Shown piece after piece: positions 33,808 through 44,875 of a stretch of 64,000 nt of DNA. The translations under genes and the position numbers were made by a program. Position 1 is the first letter of the stretch. Every line of letters begins with the position of its first letter. This DNA is from Staphylotrichum longicolle (taxonomy: Eukaryota > Ascomycota > Sordariomycetes > Sordariales > Chaetomiaceae): assembly GCA_019096155.1 (NCBI GenBank), contig JAHCVI010000001.1, forward strand, positions 2,852,001-2,916,000, in the 5' to 3' direction. The notes beneath the pieces are model-generated. The model did no database searches. It was given only the letters and a program-made list of their open reading frames with translations, and was not told where the DNA came from.

Positions 33808-36419
33808 TCACGCCTTGGGGTCAAAGATGTACTTCTCGTCGGTGAAGGAGAGCAGGAACTTGGCGACCAGGCGGCCGGTGTAGTTGTAGGCCACGTTGCG
33901 AGGATACGGGTGGTCCTCGATGTTGGGCAGGATCGGGTCGGCCGTCAGGTAGTCCAACTCGGACCCTGTTTCTTTGGTCAGCGTCTGTCTCGCGGGAGAG
34001 TCGAGAAGAAAGCGAGCACACTTACAGTCCTCGTCGATGAAGCGGCGCAGCTTGCGCACCATGTCGGCGGCGTCCCGGTCCAGCTCGCCCAGCTCGAAGC
34101 ACGCGTCGTCGACGAGCGGGTTGAAGCTGCGGGCGGCCGCGTCGCGCGAGTGCGTCTGGTAGATCTGGTGGAACTGGAAGGCGAACTGCTTGAAGGGCAT
34201 GTTCTCGATCTGGCTGTTGATGTCGAGCACGAACGAGCGCTTCCAGGCGGGCGCGTAGCGCTGGCGCAGGTTGATCTCGTTGTCCGAGATGACAAACATG
34301 TCGGCGGCGACCTCGACCGACTCCATGAAGAGGCACAGCACCAGGAACGACGCCAGGCACGGCGCCCACTCGCGCCGCATCTTGGGCTTGAGCGACTTGC
34401 TGAAGTTCTCAAACAGCAGCTGCATCTCGCGGCCCATCATCTCGTCGATGACGGCCTTGATCTGCCGGTTGAGCACCCGCGGCGTCACCCACGGCACCCC
34501 CTGCGGCACCAGCCCCGTCGACTGGAGGTCGTTGATGTTGCGCTGCGTCAGGCACAGGTGCCGCGTCATGACAAAGTGCATCGCGTAGATGGACAGCGCC
34601 CGCTTGACCATGGGCACGTCGCACCGCTCCGCGTACTCGTGCACGATTCGCAGCACCTTGCGCGGCAGCTCCGTGTGCTGCGGCGGCGGCGTGACCAGCT
34701 CCGCGAACCGCGTCTCCTCCACCATCGCCTGCACGTACTCCCTGACCCGCTTCTTCAGCTCCCCCCTCTGCCCGTCGCCGCTCCCCTTGCCCCCTTCTCC
34801 GTCTCCCATCTCCAACCCGATCGGCGCCGCCCCGCGCGAGAACAGATCCATCCCGTTCCTCCCCACCATCACATGCCACTGCTGCAGCACGTCCGGCGTC
34901 TTGGCCGTGAAGAACTTGGCCCGCACCTCCAACACCGCGCTGAACCCCTCGCCCGACATGAGCTGCACGACGCAGGGCATCTCCCCGCGGCCCTCGACCC
35001 GGAAGCTCGCGACGTTGCCCTCCACGAACCTCACCACCTCCTCCCTCTTCAGGTGGCCCCGGATGAACCCGGGGAACAGCACGGGCGTGAAGTCGGCAAA
35101 CTGCCAGCACACGACCTGCGGCACCTGCGTGGCCAGCCGCGTGCAGTTGCGGCAGGGGCGCTCCTTGTCGCACCGCACCTTGCGCGCGTGGCAGCTGAAG
35201 CAGGCGCCCATGCGCCGCACCACCAGCGCCGACTGCTTGGTGTCGGTGGCGAGGGGCCCCTTGCGCCCGCGCTGCGTGGGGCCGCGCGAGAGGGCGTCGA
35301 AGCACTCGAAGGGGTTGAGGGCGGCGCCGCCGGCTCCCCCGCCCGAGGCCGAGTTGAGGGAGATGGAGGACGGGGTGACGATGAGGAACTTGGAGGCCGT
35401 GGAGGAGGCGCTGGAGGAGGTGGACGTGGGAGAAGGGTTGGGTTGTTGCGGGGATTTGCGCTTCTGGACGCGGCCGCCGCTGGTCGAGGTGAGTTTGCGG
35501 GTGGGGATCGCCTTGGGGGCGGTTGAGGAGGAGGAGGAGGAGGAGGAGAGGTGGGGTTTGGTCGTGAGCGGGAGGGAGGGCTCGCGCTTGATGATGATGT
35601 GGCCGGGGGAGCGCGGACTTGTGGTGGCGGACGGGCTGGCGGAGGCGGAGGCGGAGGCGAGGGACGGCGAGTAGCTGTGTTGGTGCGGGGACGGCGGAGG
35701 GATGAAGCTCGCGTCTTCGATGATGAAGATGGGTGAGTTTTCGCTGACGGGTGGGGGATTGTTGCAGGGCCCAGCGCTGCCCCTGAGGTTGACGGGCTCC
35801 CAGGGCGGCACGTTGACGCCCGATTGTGGCGGCTGGGGGTTCACGACGCTGGCACTCTCCAGGGGCTGCTGTTCCTCGAGGATGCTCGTCGAGGAGAATG
35901 GGTTGAACACGGGGTCGAGATCTGCAGAAAATGTCAACATGCCGAGCTCAAACAAGGCAAGTAGCTGCATACCCTCACCGTTCAGCTGATCGTTAAACTG
36001 TCCATCAAACACAAAATCTGCCGGGGGAAGAAGTCCAGGCCGCCTTGCGCCAGGCCCTGGGTGAGGAAGCTCACGCCGCCCAGCCCGGGATTGCTTGTAA
36101 TCGCGGCATTGCCGCTTGGCTCGGCAAATGACGCCGCCGAATACGGGCTCTGATGGTCGAAGTCGTTGTTCAGGGGCGATGGGAGGGCGGCCGGCGAAGG
36201 CTCCAAGTCGACAAACTGTCCATTCCCCAGAACCGCCCACGAACTTCCCAGGCTGTGGCTGGCCGGGCTCGAGAGGAAGCCCAGCGAGCCGGAGCTGGGG
36301 TTGCTGATGGCGGTCCAGAAGGCCTCGTCCGGATCGCCGGTCGAGTCGGGATGTTGGGGGAACTCGAATTCGAAGCCCGACAGCGGTGAGGTGCCCGACG
36401 ATACTGATGCCGACGCCAT
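33808..36419 (-). CDS. Zn2Cys6 binuclear-cluster transcription factor (one frame break)
   Basis: The C-terminal frame carries a fungal Zn2Cys6 cluster, CFSCHARKVRCDKERPCRNC, with a sixth Cys 11 residues later, preceded by low-complexity Ser/Pro-rich sequence and followed by a long helical region of unknown fold. Two probable introns keep the frame open when retained. The first is 33966-34025 (60 nt; GTAAGT, CTGAC, ACAG). The second is 35922-35972 (51 nt; GTATGC) or 35922-35978 (57 nt; GTGAGG), both ending TGCAG. The likely N-terminus, MASASVSSGTSPLSGFEFEF from 36419 (good start context), is in another frame. It joins at the C/G run 36023-36027, where one base appears missing (DFF to ADFVFDGQFND). 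A Met at 36539 is an alternative start. It is a nuclear regulator by family; target genes are unknown. Confidence 0.82.
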
Positions 36420-37982
36420 GGCCAAGGCGAGGGTGGTGCTGGTAGCACCCGACTGTGACCAGAGTGGTACTGTGCTGCCTGTCTGTCTCTCGTCTCCTGT
36501 CCTGTTCGCGTTTGTGTTGTTGTCGCTGTCCGCCACCATCTGCCGTCAACCGCCGCTGGAGCGCACCGAGTAACTGGATGGGCAACCGTTGTGCCCGATC
36601 TGACGAGACTGTGCGAGAGGGGGCGCTCGAAGCACAAGGTTTGTGCGCAAACACACCGATATTCGATCCACGCCGGAAAATAATCACCAGAACCGAAACA
36701 GACGCAACTTACATCGGCTTTCTGGGGAAGAAAGAAAGCCAGGCGGGGCGAGGTTGATCTTAAGACAGACGACCATGTGCATCCCCCATGCTCAGCCTCG
36801 AGGGGCTAAACTCAAATGAGCGACCGAATGGGAGGGCAACTGCTCAGAACGTGGACCGGGCCGCCGAGACAGGGATCTGGCGACGGCTGTCTTGGCGTAA
36901 GCTAGCCCGATCTGATCACCGAAGCCACTCTGCCGGGATGGCTCTGTCTGCCGTGTACACCGAGGCCGTTGAGGGTTGGGTATAAGAAGCCCTGCCGCCT
37001 ACCGGATGACCAGTCAAGGTGAGTGCGGATGCTCTGCCAATCGGGCTTTTGCCTCATTGTCGTGGGTTAGACAAGCTACTGCCGGCTGTGCATCTTCTGC
37101 CGGCGTTTCTCGTGTCGTGTAAGTCAAGAAGCAAGGCCGTTGACTCGGCAGTCGGCAACCATGTCATTTGCCAAATGATCCAAACACAGCATACAGATTA
37201 CAACACGCATGCAGTCAACAAAAATCGGGCATCAACAGCAAGGTTGGGTCTGCAAAAGACGAGACCTTGGAAGGGGATCTAGCCAACAAGACACCGGGCG
37301 CGCTCAAAAGATCGGCAACAGGCCAAACACACCATGGAAGCTGCCTCACCAAAACAAAACAACAGATCTGCCCTCCCACCAACTTCTAACGTCGAGACAA
37401 AATCGCACACAAGACGAGACAGCCTCCGAGTAACCCACAAAATTCCCTCAAATCCCTATCCCTTGCAGGATAGCTCAAGTACCAGCGACTACCCCAAAGC
37501 GGCCCCCTATCTGGATAGGGATCAAACGCAGACCACCCCCAAACCAAAACAGAACAGACGTTCAGCCACCGACGGGCAGAGCACAAACAACGACAAGCCA
37601 AGTCACCAAAACCGCAAGCCGAAAAAACAAGAATCAAGAATCCAGAACCCAGAGCGTATATGTAGGTATCCGTGCAACCCCAACCAACGTCACAAACACC
37701 AAACCGAACCTGTCCTCGCGCAAAACGTGTGTCCGTCGCAGCGCAAGTGTAAAACCCCCAACCAGAAGAAGAAATAGAAGCAACACATCAAAACCCCCTC
37801 ACCTCCCTCAGCGCCCACCCAGTAGAGCAAAAGGACAAGCAAAAAAGACAAGAATAATAAAAAGCGTAATGCGTGTTGTTGGGTGGTATCGTTCCAGCAA
37901 AGCAAAGCCATCCATTCCGTTCCCTGTTCCGCCACAGCCAAAACGAGAAGTCCAGTAATAAACGTAAGCGTAAACGTAGGTA

Positions 37983-38015
<33 letters not shown>

Positions 38016-38224
38016 ATGGTCGGGTGGCGGTGGTGTCTCAATAACAAACACACTCCGATCGGAACCAAAAACAAAAACCCGTGGAAACAGGGAGGGCAAG
38101 ATGGAACTGCCGCGCCAAAATATTCCAGAAAAATCTCTATCCTTCATGGAGAGACAATAAACGTTATCGGTTGGGGATTGTCCCCAACCACGCCGTGAAT
38201 ACGGCAAAGGGGTTTGTTAAGAGA
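36420..38224. other. Intergenic: promoter of the Zn2Cys6 gene and 3' flank of the next gene
   Basis: No gene is supported. The part beside 36420 is the 5' side of the Zn2Cys6 gene. The A/C-rich part at about 37.0-38.2 kb probably includes the 3' UTR of the minus-strand gene ending at 38225. It contains a (TG)12 microsatellite at 37983-38006. Confidence 0.5.
37983..38006. repeat. (TG)12 microsatellite
   Basis: An uninterrupted dinucleotide run in non-coding sequence, probably within the 3' UTR of the flanking minus-strand gene. Confidence 0.9.
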
Positions 38225-39633
38225 CTAGCGGAATCTCACGGCAGCAGAGGCCGCAGCAGTGGCCGCGACCCGCTCGTGGATTCGCTGTTCTGTGGAAACG
38301 TAGAGTCGGTCTAGATAATCCTGCGGGGGGTGTCAGAGGTTGTTTGCAGGATACTTCGCGGTAGAGGGAGAGATGAGCTTCCCATGCCTTCTGGCTTCTC
38401 CTCCCCTGAGGGTGGGGGGGGGCCGAGGGCGGAGGATGACTTGTGTGACAAAAAGACAGACACATACCATAGCCTGGGCGTCCTTCAGAATCTTGGCCAC
38501 CTGTATTCCAGCCGAGATGAGCTGCAGGATGTTCCGGTCATCCTTGAGCGGCCTGGACTGGTGCTTGGCGGCATGGCGCATCTCGAGCGAGTTCTCGAGG
38601 ATGGTGACAAACTGCTTGATCTGCCCGTTATACAGCACGCGGGCCGGGATGCGCCGCTTCGTAGCCAGCCGCTTGAGCAGGTACACCCACTCGGTCCACT
38701 CGCGGTCCTGGGGCCGCTCGACGGGCCGCATGTCCTGCGTCAGCGGGATCGGGAACTGGTATTTGGCCACAAAGTCATACGCGCACTGCGACAGCCGGTC
38801 GTTGACCTGGTTCAGGACACTATCCTGCTCCTGCACCAGCAGGTGCGTCGGCAGCCGCGGCAGCTCCCGCTCCTGCATGGCCACGTACTCGGGCGGCGGC
38901 CGCTTGAGGAACTGGTGCGGCCCGTCGAACTCGTCCCGGTTCGACGGCCGCCGCTGCGAGCGCGCCTTTGCCCCGTTCATCCCCCGGCTCTTGCTGCTCG
39001 GCGCCGCGGGGCCGGGTGTGGCATTCTCCAGCGAGTAGTCCGACAGGCTCGGAGAGGCAAGGTCTTCCATGGAATCCGACGGCGAGTATCTCCCTTGGTA
39101 CTGTCCCTGGTTGTTCCCCGGCGGGCCTGGGTACCGCGGCTGCTGGTCCCATCCCCACGGCCCCGGGTTCTGGAACGAAACTGGTGCGGGTGCTGGGCTC
39201 GTATATTGCCCCTGAGTCAACCGAGGGTTACCTGCTGCTGGAGGAGCAAATGACGGCTCGACTGGCGTCCGCCTGAGCTGACTGACGCCTCCTGGCGGGA
39301 AGTTGGCCGGTAGATCATGTGTGGATGCAGCATTTTGTGTGTATGTCACGCTTGATCGGCCTGTTATTCTCGGTTGTCCTTTTGAAGGAGGAGGAGGAGG
39401 GAGGAGGAGGGTCTCTTGTGGTTGTCATCTTACCTTTGCGGGAGAGACGGGGTGCTTCCCGTCTCAAACCTTGCACTATAAAACGGATTATTGTAAATCG
39501 GGCTTGGTCTTGCCGTTAGCTGCCGTGCACTCCTCCCCGGCTGGATGGTTCTGAGAGTCTGTCCACACCTGCGAGAAGACAGCCACCGCTCGTTCGCCAT
39601 GGGTGCGGTCGGCCGGTAGGCAAAGTCTGCCAT
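38225..39633 (-). CDS. Unrecognised conserved-looking protein with a disordered N-terminus and a C-terminal helical domain
   Basis: The main exon (38468-39360) and last exon (38225-38320) are joined by a 147-nt intron (GTATGT...GCAG, phase 0). They encode a Pro/Gln/Ser-rich half and then a well-ordered region: LKRPPPEYVAMQERELPRLP, EWTEWVYLLKRLATKRRIPA, ILQLISAGIQVAKILKDAQAM, then DYLDRLYVSTEQRIHERVAA. The main exon has no ATG at its 5' end, so a further exon is needed. The best candidate is 39434-39633 (MADFAYRPTAPMANERW) with an intron at 39361-39433 (GTAAGA...ACAG). These exons join one base out of frame, which could be another homopolymer error or a wrongly placed boundary. I cannot name the family. 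There are no membrane spans, so it is probably nuclear or cytosolic. Confidence 0.65.
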
Positions 39634-42600
39634 AGTTCCTCCTCTCTCGACTCTCTCACTCTCACTTTCGCAACTTGAGTCTCTTCGTCTCCTGGGCTGG
39701 AAATGTCCAAATGGGGGGTTTCCTTGGATGAGATGGCGATCCTGGGTTAATGCAAAAATCCTCTGGGTCCTGGAGATGGCCGAAAAGCAGAAACGCGAAA
39801 CGGAAAAAAAAACGAGAATAGCAGAGACCAAGACTGCTGAGGTGTTCAGTCTCGATCCAAACAATCAAAGGGCAACTGAAGAAAAACCTGCGACCGGGAT
39901 GTCCTGGGATGGCGGCCACCAAAAATCAAAATTCAGGGGATCCACGGGGGCAGCGAGACCGTCACTGGGATGTGTCCTTGGGCGATAGCAGCAAGCTGGG
40001 AACCCGGGGGAACGGTCGGCCAGACTGGCGGGAGTCCACCGAGCTAATTTGTAGTGTATCTCTCGGCGGGGGCAGCAACGTGGCTCTGTTTCGACGTTTG
40101 AAGTCTTGTCCAGTCAGAGCAGGGGAGAAGAGGCTGGAGACAAAGTCCCACGATGGAGACATATATTTCTCCCGTTAGGGCTGGGTGGCAAGGTTGACGC
40201 TGTCAGGGCTGCAGGGCAGGGCGGCAGACCGAGCAGCCGACAACGACAGATGGGGCGGCGCGATGGAGATGGAGACTGCGTGCGCATCGAGGTTAACTCA
40301 CCGGCAGTGCAGGCCTGCCGAAGCAGCAACCGGGGCAGAGCTGTGAGAGAAGGGCATGCGGGAAAGGGGCAGAGAGGGGACGTCTCGCCCACTGAAGTCG
40401 CGCATGCAGTGGCAGCTTCGTGATCTGCTTGGCGCTCGGGGGTGGAGAAACCGGGAACAAGTTGGGCGATGACGAGCGGGCGCAAACCGATGCAGCGATC
40501 GCCAGAGGAGAACGAGGCGGGTGATCAATGCAAGGGCCAATGGCTAGCAGATCTCGGTTCCGCTTCTCCGTCGCAAACCTTCGACGGCGGCTGCCTGTCA
40601 TCGCACACGCCATGCTGATTCCCGCCGAGGGCATCATGGGGGAATGGTCAGGTATCGTTGGGCGCTGATGGGATTTCGAGCAAGCCTGCGCTGTCGCCCG
40701 ACGCCCAGACATCCCGGCAGCCGTCATTGGTGCCAGGACAACAGGACGTTCCGAACAAAGGCGGACAATGGCGGTGACGGCACGATATGATTCGGACGAC
40801 GAGGGAGCATTGGGCAGGAACGCGCTCTGCTGGGCGAGCCCAACCGTCCCGCCTCCCTCCGCTTCCTGTTCTGGTGCCACGCAACATGCGCCCGATGCCT
40901 TCCGGGACCAGTCCGCTCGAGAGAGCACCGCCGCCTCTCACCAGCTGCAGGCTGACACGCGTGCTCCCCTTTTCGCAACGCTCGACTCGGGCCTCCATAA
41001 AGAGCAGCGCATGGCCGGGGGCCGACGCAACCAAGTTGCCATACCTGGAGCTCCTGATGCGTTTTCGGCATGGCGGACTGCAGGATGCTAAAGACGGTGC
41101 AGGCCGGATGCCGAGAACGGACAACTAATAAAGCCTGCCGCACCGCACAATGCCTTTTACCTTCACGTGCGTTTCTTCAGACACTGTAACCGATCGCCGG
41201 TTTCCTTGAACTCAATACGGCCCGAGCTCTGCATCTCCCGGAATCCGCCCCATGTTTCACTCTCAACACCATCCCGGACCGCCACACTAGTTCTGCTTTT
41301 CCCGTCCTTGAAACTTGCGGGGTTAACAGTCCTATCTCCTGGCGTGGAGCTTGCGGATTGCTTCTACGAGGAACACCAGCCCACGGTCTGTTGGAAGAGA
41401 ACTGCTCTGCCCAAGAGCGAGATGAGATCATCGCCTTAGTCTTCGGTAAGGTACTGAATAATCAGCATATGGACAAGCCCTCGGATCATGGCCTTTTCCC
41501 CCCTCCGGCGTAAGTCGCGTTTGCTCGGTTGGCATGGCTCCGTCCAACCGGGCCCGAAGAAGTTGACCGAGTAAATGATGGGGGCTGTCACGCCTGGTTG
41601 GATTTGCAGTTTGTTGTTCATCCGGACGCCCGGTGCCCGAACAGGCCGTCGTTTGTCATCCTTCGCCCTCTGGACAACAGGAGGAGAGTCAACCCGTCTC
41701 AAGCCCCAGGAAAACTTGTCGCGACAGCCAAGGATTGCAACACTTCATGGGATGATGCAAGAACTGTGTCATCTCCGCGTCACCAGAGACCTTGGGGATG
41801 CCGGCAGATCTGCGATCGAGATGCCGGGGTCTCTCGTTTACCTCTCCCAGCCCGAAGAGATTGGATTGTACCGGCGCGCATGTACAATCCCAAAGAAGTC
41901 GGCGTCTTCCAATTTCGACAGTTAGGTCCAAACGTTGAGGGCATGCCGCCCCGACGAAGCGAGCAGCAGCTTCATGGAAGGAAGGGCGACCTAAACTCTT
42001 GTGCCGGGCACACTTGCCGGCGTGGACGAACGACTGCCCGGCCATGGTTGATGCCAACGTGTTGCGGGCGGATCACCGATGTGCAGATGCCGGGTGAGTG
42101 TATCCCCGGGAGGGCTCGTAGCCATCTGGAATCATGAGGGACCAGCTCCTAACGTTCAAGATGCAGTAGATCACCACTAAGAACTTACCATGAAGCAATG
42201 GCCGGCTGATGCTGAGTGGTGGCGAGCGCTCAGGGACGAGTTGAAGCATCTTTGCCATGCTCTGAGACGAGCTTTGATGTCCTCGTTCAATCTCCCGTCT
42301 CTGCCGTCCCTTGTTTCGGTCGGGCTGATGTTCAGTGCTGGAGGAAGAACCACTTGTCGTCGAAGGGTTGAGAAATGCCAGGCGTATACCCACTTCTGAG
42401 CCCATTCATTGAAGCCCCCGAGCTAACTCGCAATTCCCTCCCCAGATCTTTTACCTTTGACGTCGTCGACATCGAGGAGGCGTGGGGACTGTTGCGCGTT
42501 TCCCAAGAAGTCAAGAAACCCTTCCCTGGTCTCCAGCGACGCCTGCAACCTTCAAGGCTGGATTGGCGCTTTGGATCGAGGTCACAAGACCAAGGAAACT

Positions 42601-44875
42601 CTGTTGGTCTTGGGCTTGATGAGATGTTGGGAGGTATGCTCTCGTCAGCCTTCACTTTCCAGATGCTGAAGCGACATAGCTTCTTTCCAACAACACAATG
42701 GCCAGCACCGGCCAGCCCTTTGAGCCCTGCGCCGAGTGCCGAACCTGGGCCTGGCGTGAGTCACACGACTCAAAGGGCCGTTGTGTGAGATGCCGTCCTG
42801 AGGCACTGATGCGTTTGGAAACGGCAGTGAGCTGGCCGTCCACCACAAATCTGCCGGTTTGTTGGCCAGCTGGACGATTTGTAATGGCGGGAGGACCATC
42901 CGAAGCAAGTCCCACAGACAAGCCTTGGTGTTGACGGTTTCGAAACAGATGCCCCGTCTACAACCTTCTTCACACCATGACGATGCCCGAAATCAAGGCG
43001 GCAACCGCGGTAGAGCAGAGGCCCAAACTGCAAACCGGGCAGTTTCCACTAACTCGCCAATCCACCTCAGCCGATGGCCGGCACACCTCACCCAAGTAAG
43101 TGAGGTCCAGACCACACGAAACGTAACCTCTTGATGCAGCAGCCAAGCAATGCCGCGAGCCACAGCAATCACGGCATGCCACACATGCAGCAGTATGTCA
43201 AATCTGCCAATTGTGCTGGCATCAAGCCCGAGATTGCAGCAATCTCATCTCGAGGTGCATGATGGATGAGGCGACAATTCAAGGCATTGTGCTGCCCCAA
43301 GTGCCCGAGGCTAAGCAGGGCGAGCAGCTTGCGTTGAAACCTTGACAGGAGCGAGGCTCGCGCGAACTTGTGAGAGAATCAGACCGCCACTCGGCGCTGG
43401 GCAGATCTCAAGGCTTCTCGAAAAGCCGCCGGCCCTCTTGAGAATGATGCAGACAGGCGAGACCTTCCGCCGTGAGCCATCTCGGTCTCAAGTGGCCAGG
43501 CATTGCCCACTCAAACGCCGGATCCCGCACCGACGGCTGTACTTCGTCCGCATTGGCCGGGAGATGGCTCCCATGCATCCATTCAACGCAAAGCGCGGGC
43601 GGGGCGGCGGCAGCGATGGTAAGACAGCTGGCCTTCGTTGGACAGAGGCGGCTCTGCCTGCTGCACTTCCGAAAGATCGAACGGGCTGTCGTGAAGCGGC
43701 CAAAGTGTGTGGGGAATGGTTCCCCATGCGGCTCGCCTATCTCGATGACTGCTGCTTCTTGCACCTCAGCAACGGTGTTGGCGGCACTCGCGGATTCACG
43801 GCTGTGCCATAGCGCACTGGCATCCGAGCTGCCCATCTTGACGTTGTCGTCGACTGACGATTTCACACACGTGCTGGCGAGTGCGGAAGAACCATGGCCC
43901 TGCTTCCCCTCTGAGGTGGTCGGCTCAGTGGGCTAGTCTTCTGCAGTGATGCGTTGGCATTTCGTCTGCAGCCCCCTGGCCCCTGTAAATGTTGCAGACT
44001 AGCCGTGGTCGCCTGGCGTGATAGGTCCGAATGGCCTCGCTGCCCCGCCGCGACCCCCATCAGTGAAGCAACAGAAACCGGAAAGCACACCAGTCAACAG
44101 CGGTGTGCAATGCAGGCGTGCAGACCCAGCCTGAACCGGCCTATGGGAGACGCTGGACTTGTGCCAGCTCAGCTTGGCCCGGATGTGACAGGTCGCGAAC
44201 ACGCAGGCCGGCGGTGCAGCGAGGGCAATGTGAAGGCGCGGATTGGTGAGGAGCAAGTGCAACGACGCGGGAGAAGCGGGAGGAAAACATTGCGATGAGC
44301 AGGCGCCGAGAGAAGGAAGCGGGGCACGCAATGTCGTTGGCCTGCCGTCGTTGCATGGGCAGGTTCGACCGGGGACGATGGCTCCAGGACCTCTCCAGGA
44401 TTAAAACCCGACGGACCCCTTCTCTGCCCAACTGGCTACTCTTTCCCTCAAATTTTCCAACCAGAGCCCAACAAACCCGCCAACATTCCTGCCCAACACG
44501 CAACCAACCTGTCCCGGACCTTCCTCTTCTGCTTCTTGCTGCTTCTTGCTGCTCACACCCCTCTTGGCCCCGTTGCCCTCTTATACGCCACGACTCCACC
44601 ACCGTCGCCTTGTCGCTCTTGCTTTCTCTCCCGCAGGCCAAACCCGCAACCTGGAAAGACTTGTTCCATCACGCCCCAGAGGATCATCTGTTGTACGGCA
44701 GCAATTATCTTGCAGCACGACTTCAGTTCGCCCCAAGGATCAAATCTGCCACAAGGAACTCTGGCACACGGGAGCCCCCGTTGTTGCCTTGATCACCCCC
44801 GGATTCAAGCCACTATCTTGCTCTTGAATGCCCCCAGGATTGACTGCCCTGGCTTTCCCCCGGACTGAGAAGACC
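39634..44875. other. Long intergenic stretch upstream of the C2H2 factor
   Basis: 5.2 kb with only short, overlapping open frames on both strands (for example 41529-42137 plus, 42375-42788 plus, 43342-43812 plus). None shows a domain, consistent splice sites or a homology-like pattern. The last few hundred bases, rich in pyrimidines, are probably the promoter and 5' leader of the zinc-finger gene. Long upstream regions are common for fungal developmental regulators. Confidence 0.5.

Noticed and set aside
34000..35530. 538-codon plus frame at 33910-35526
   Set aside because: Exact antisense shadow of the Zn2Cys6 gene, His/Arg/Leu/Pro-rich without domains.
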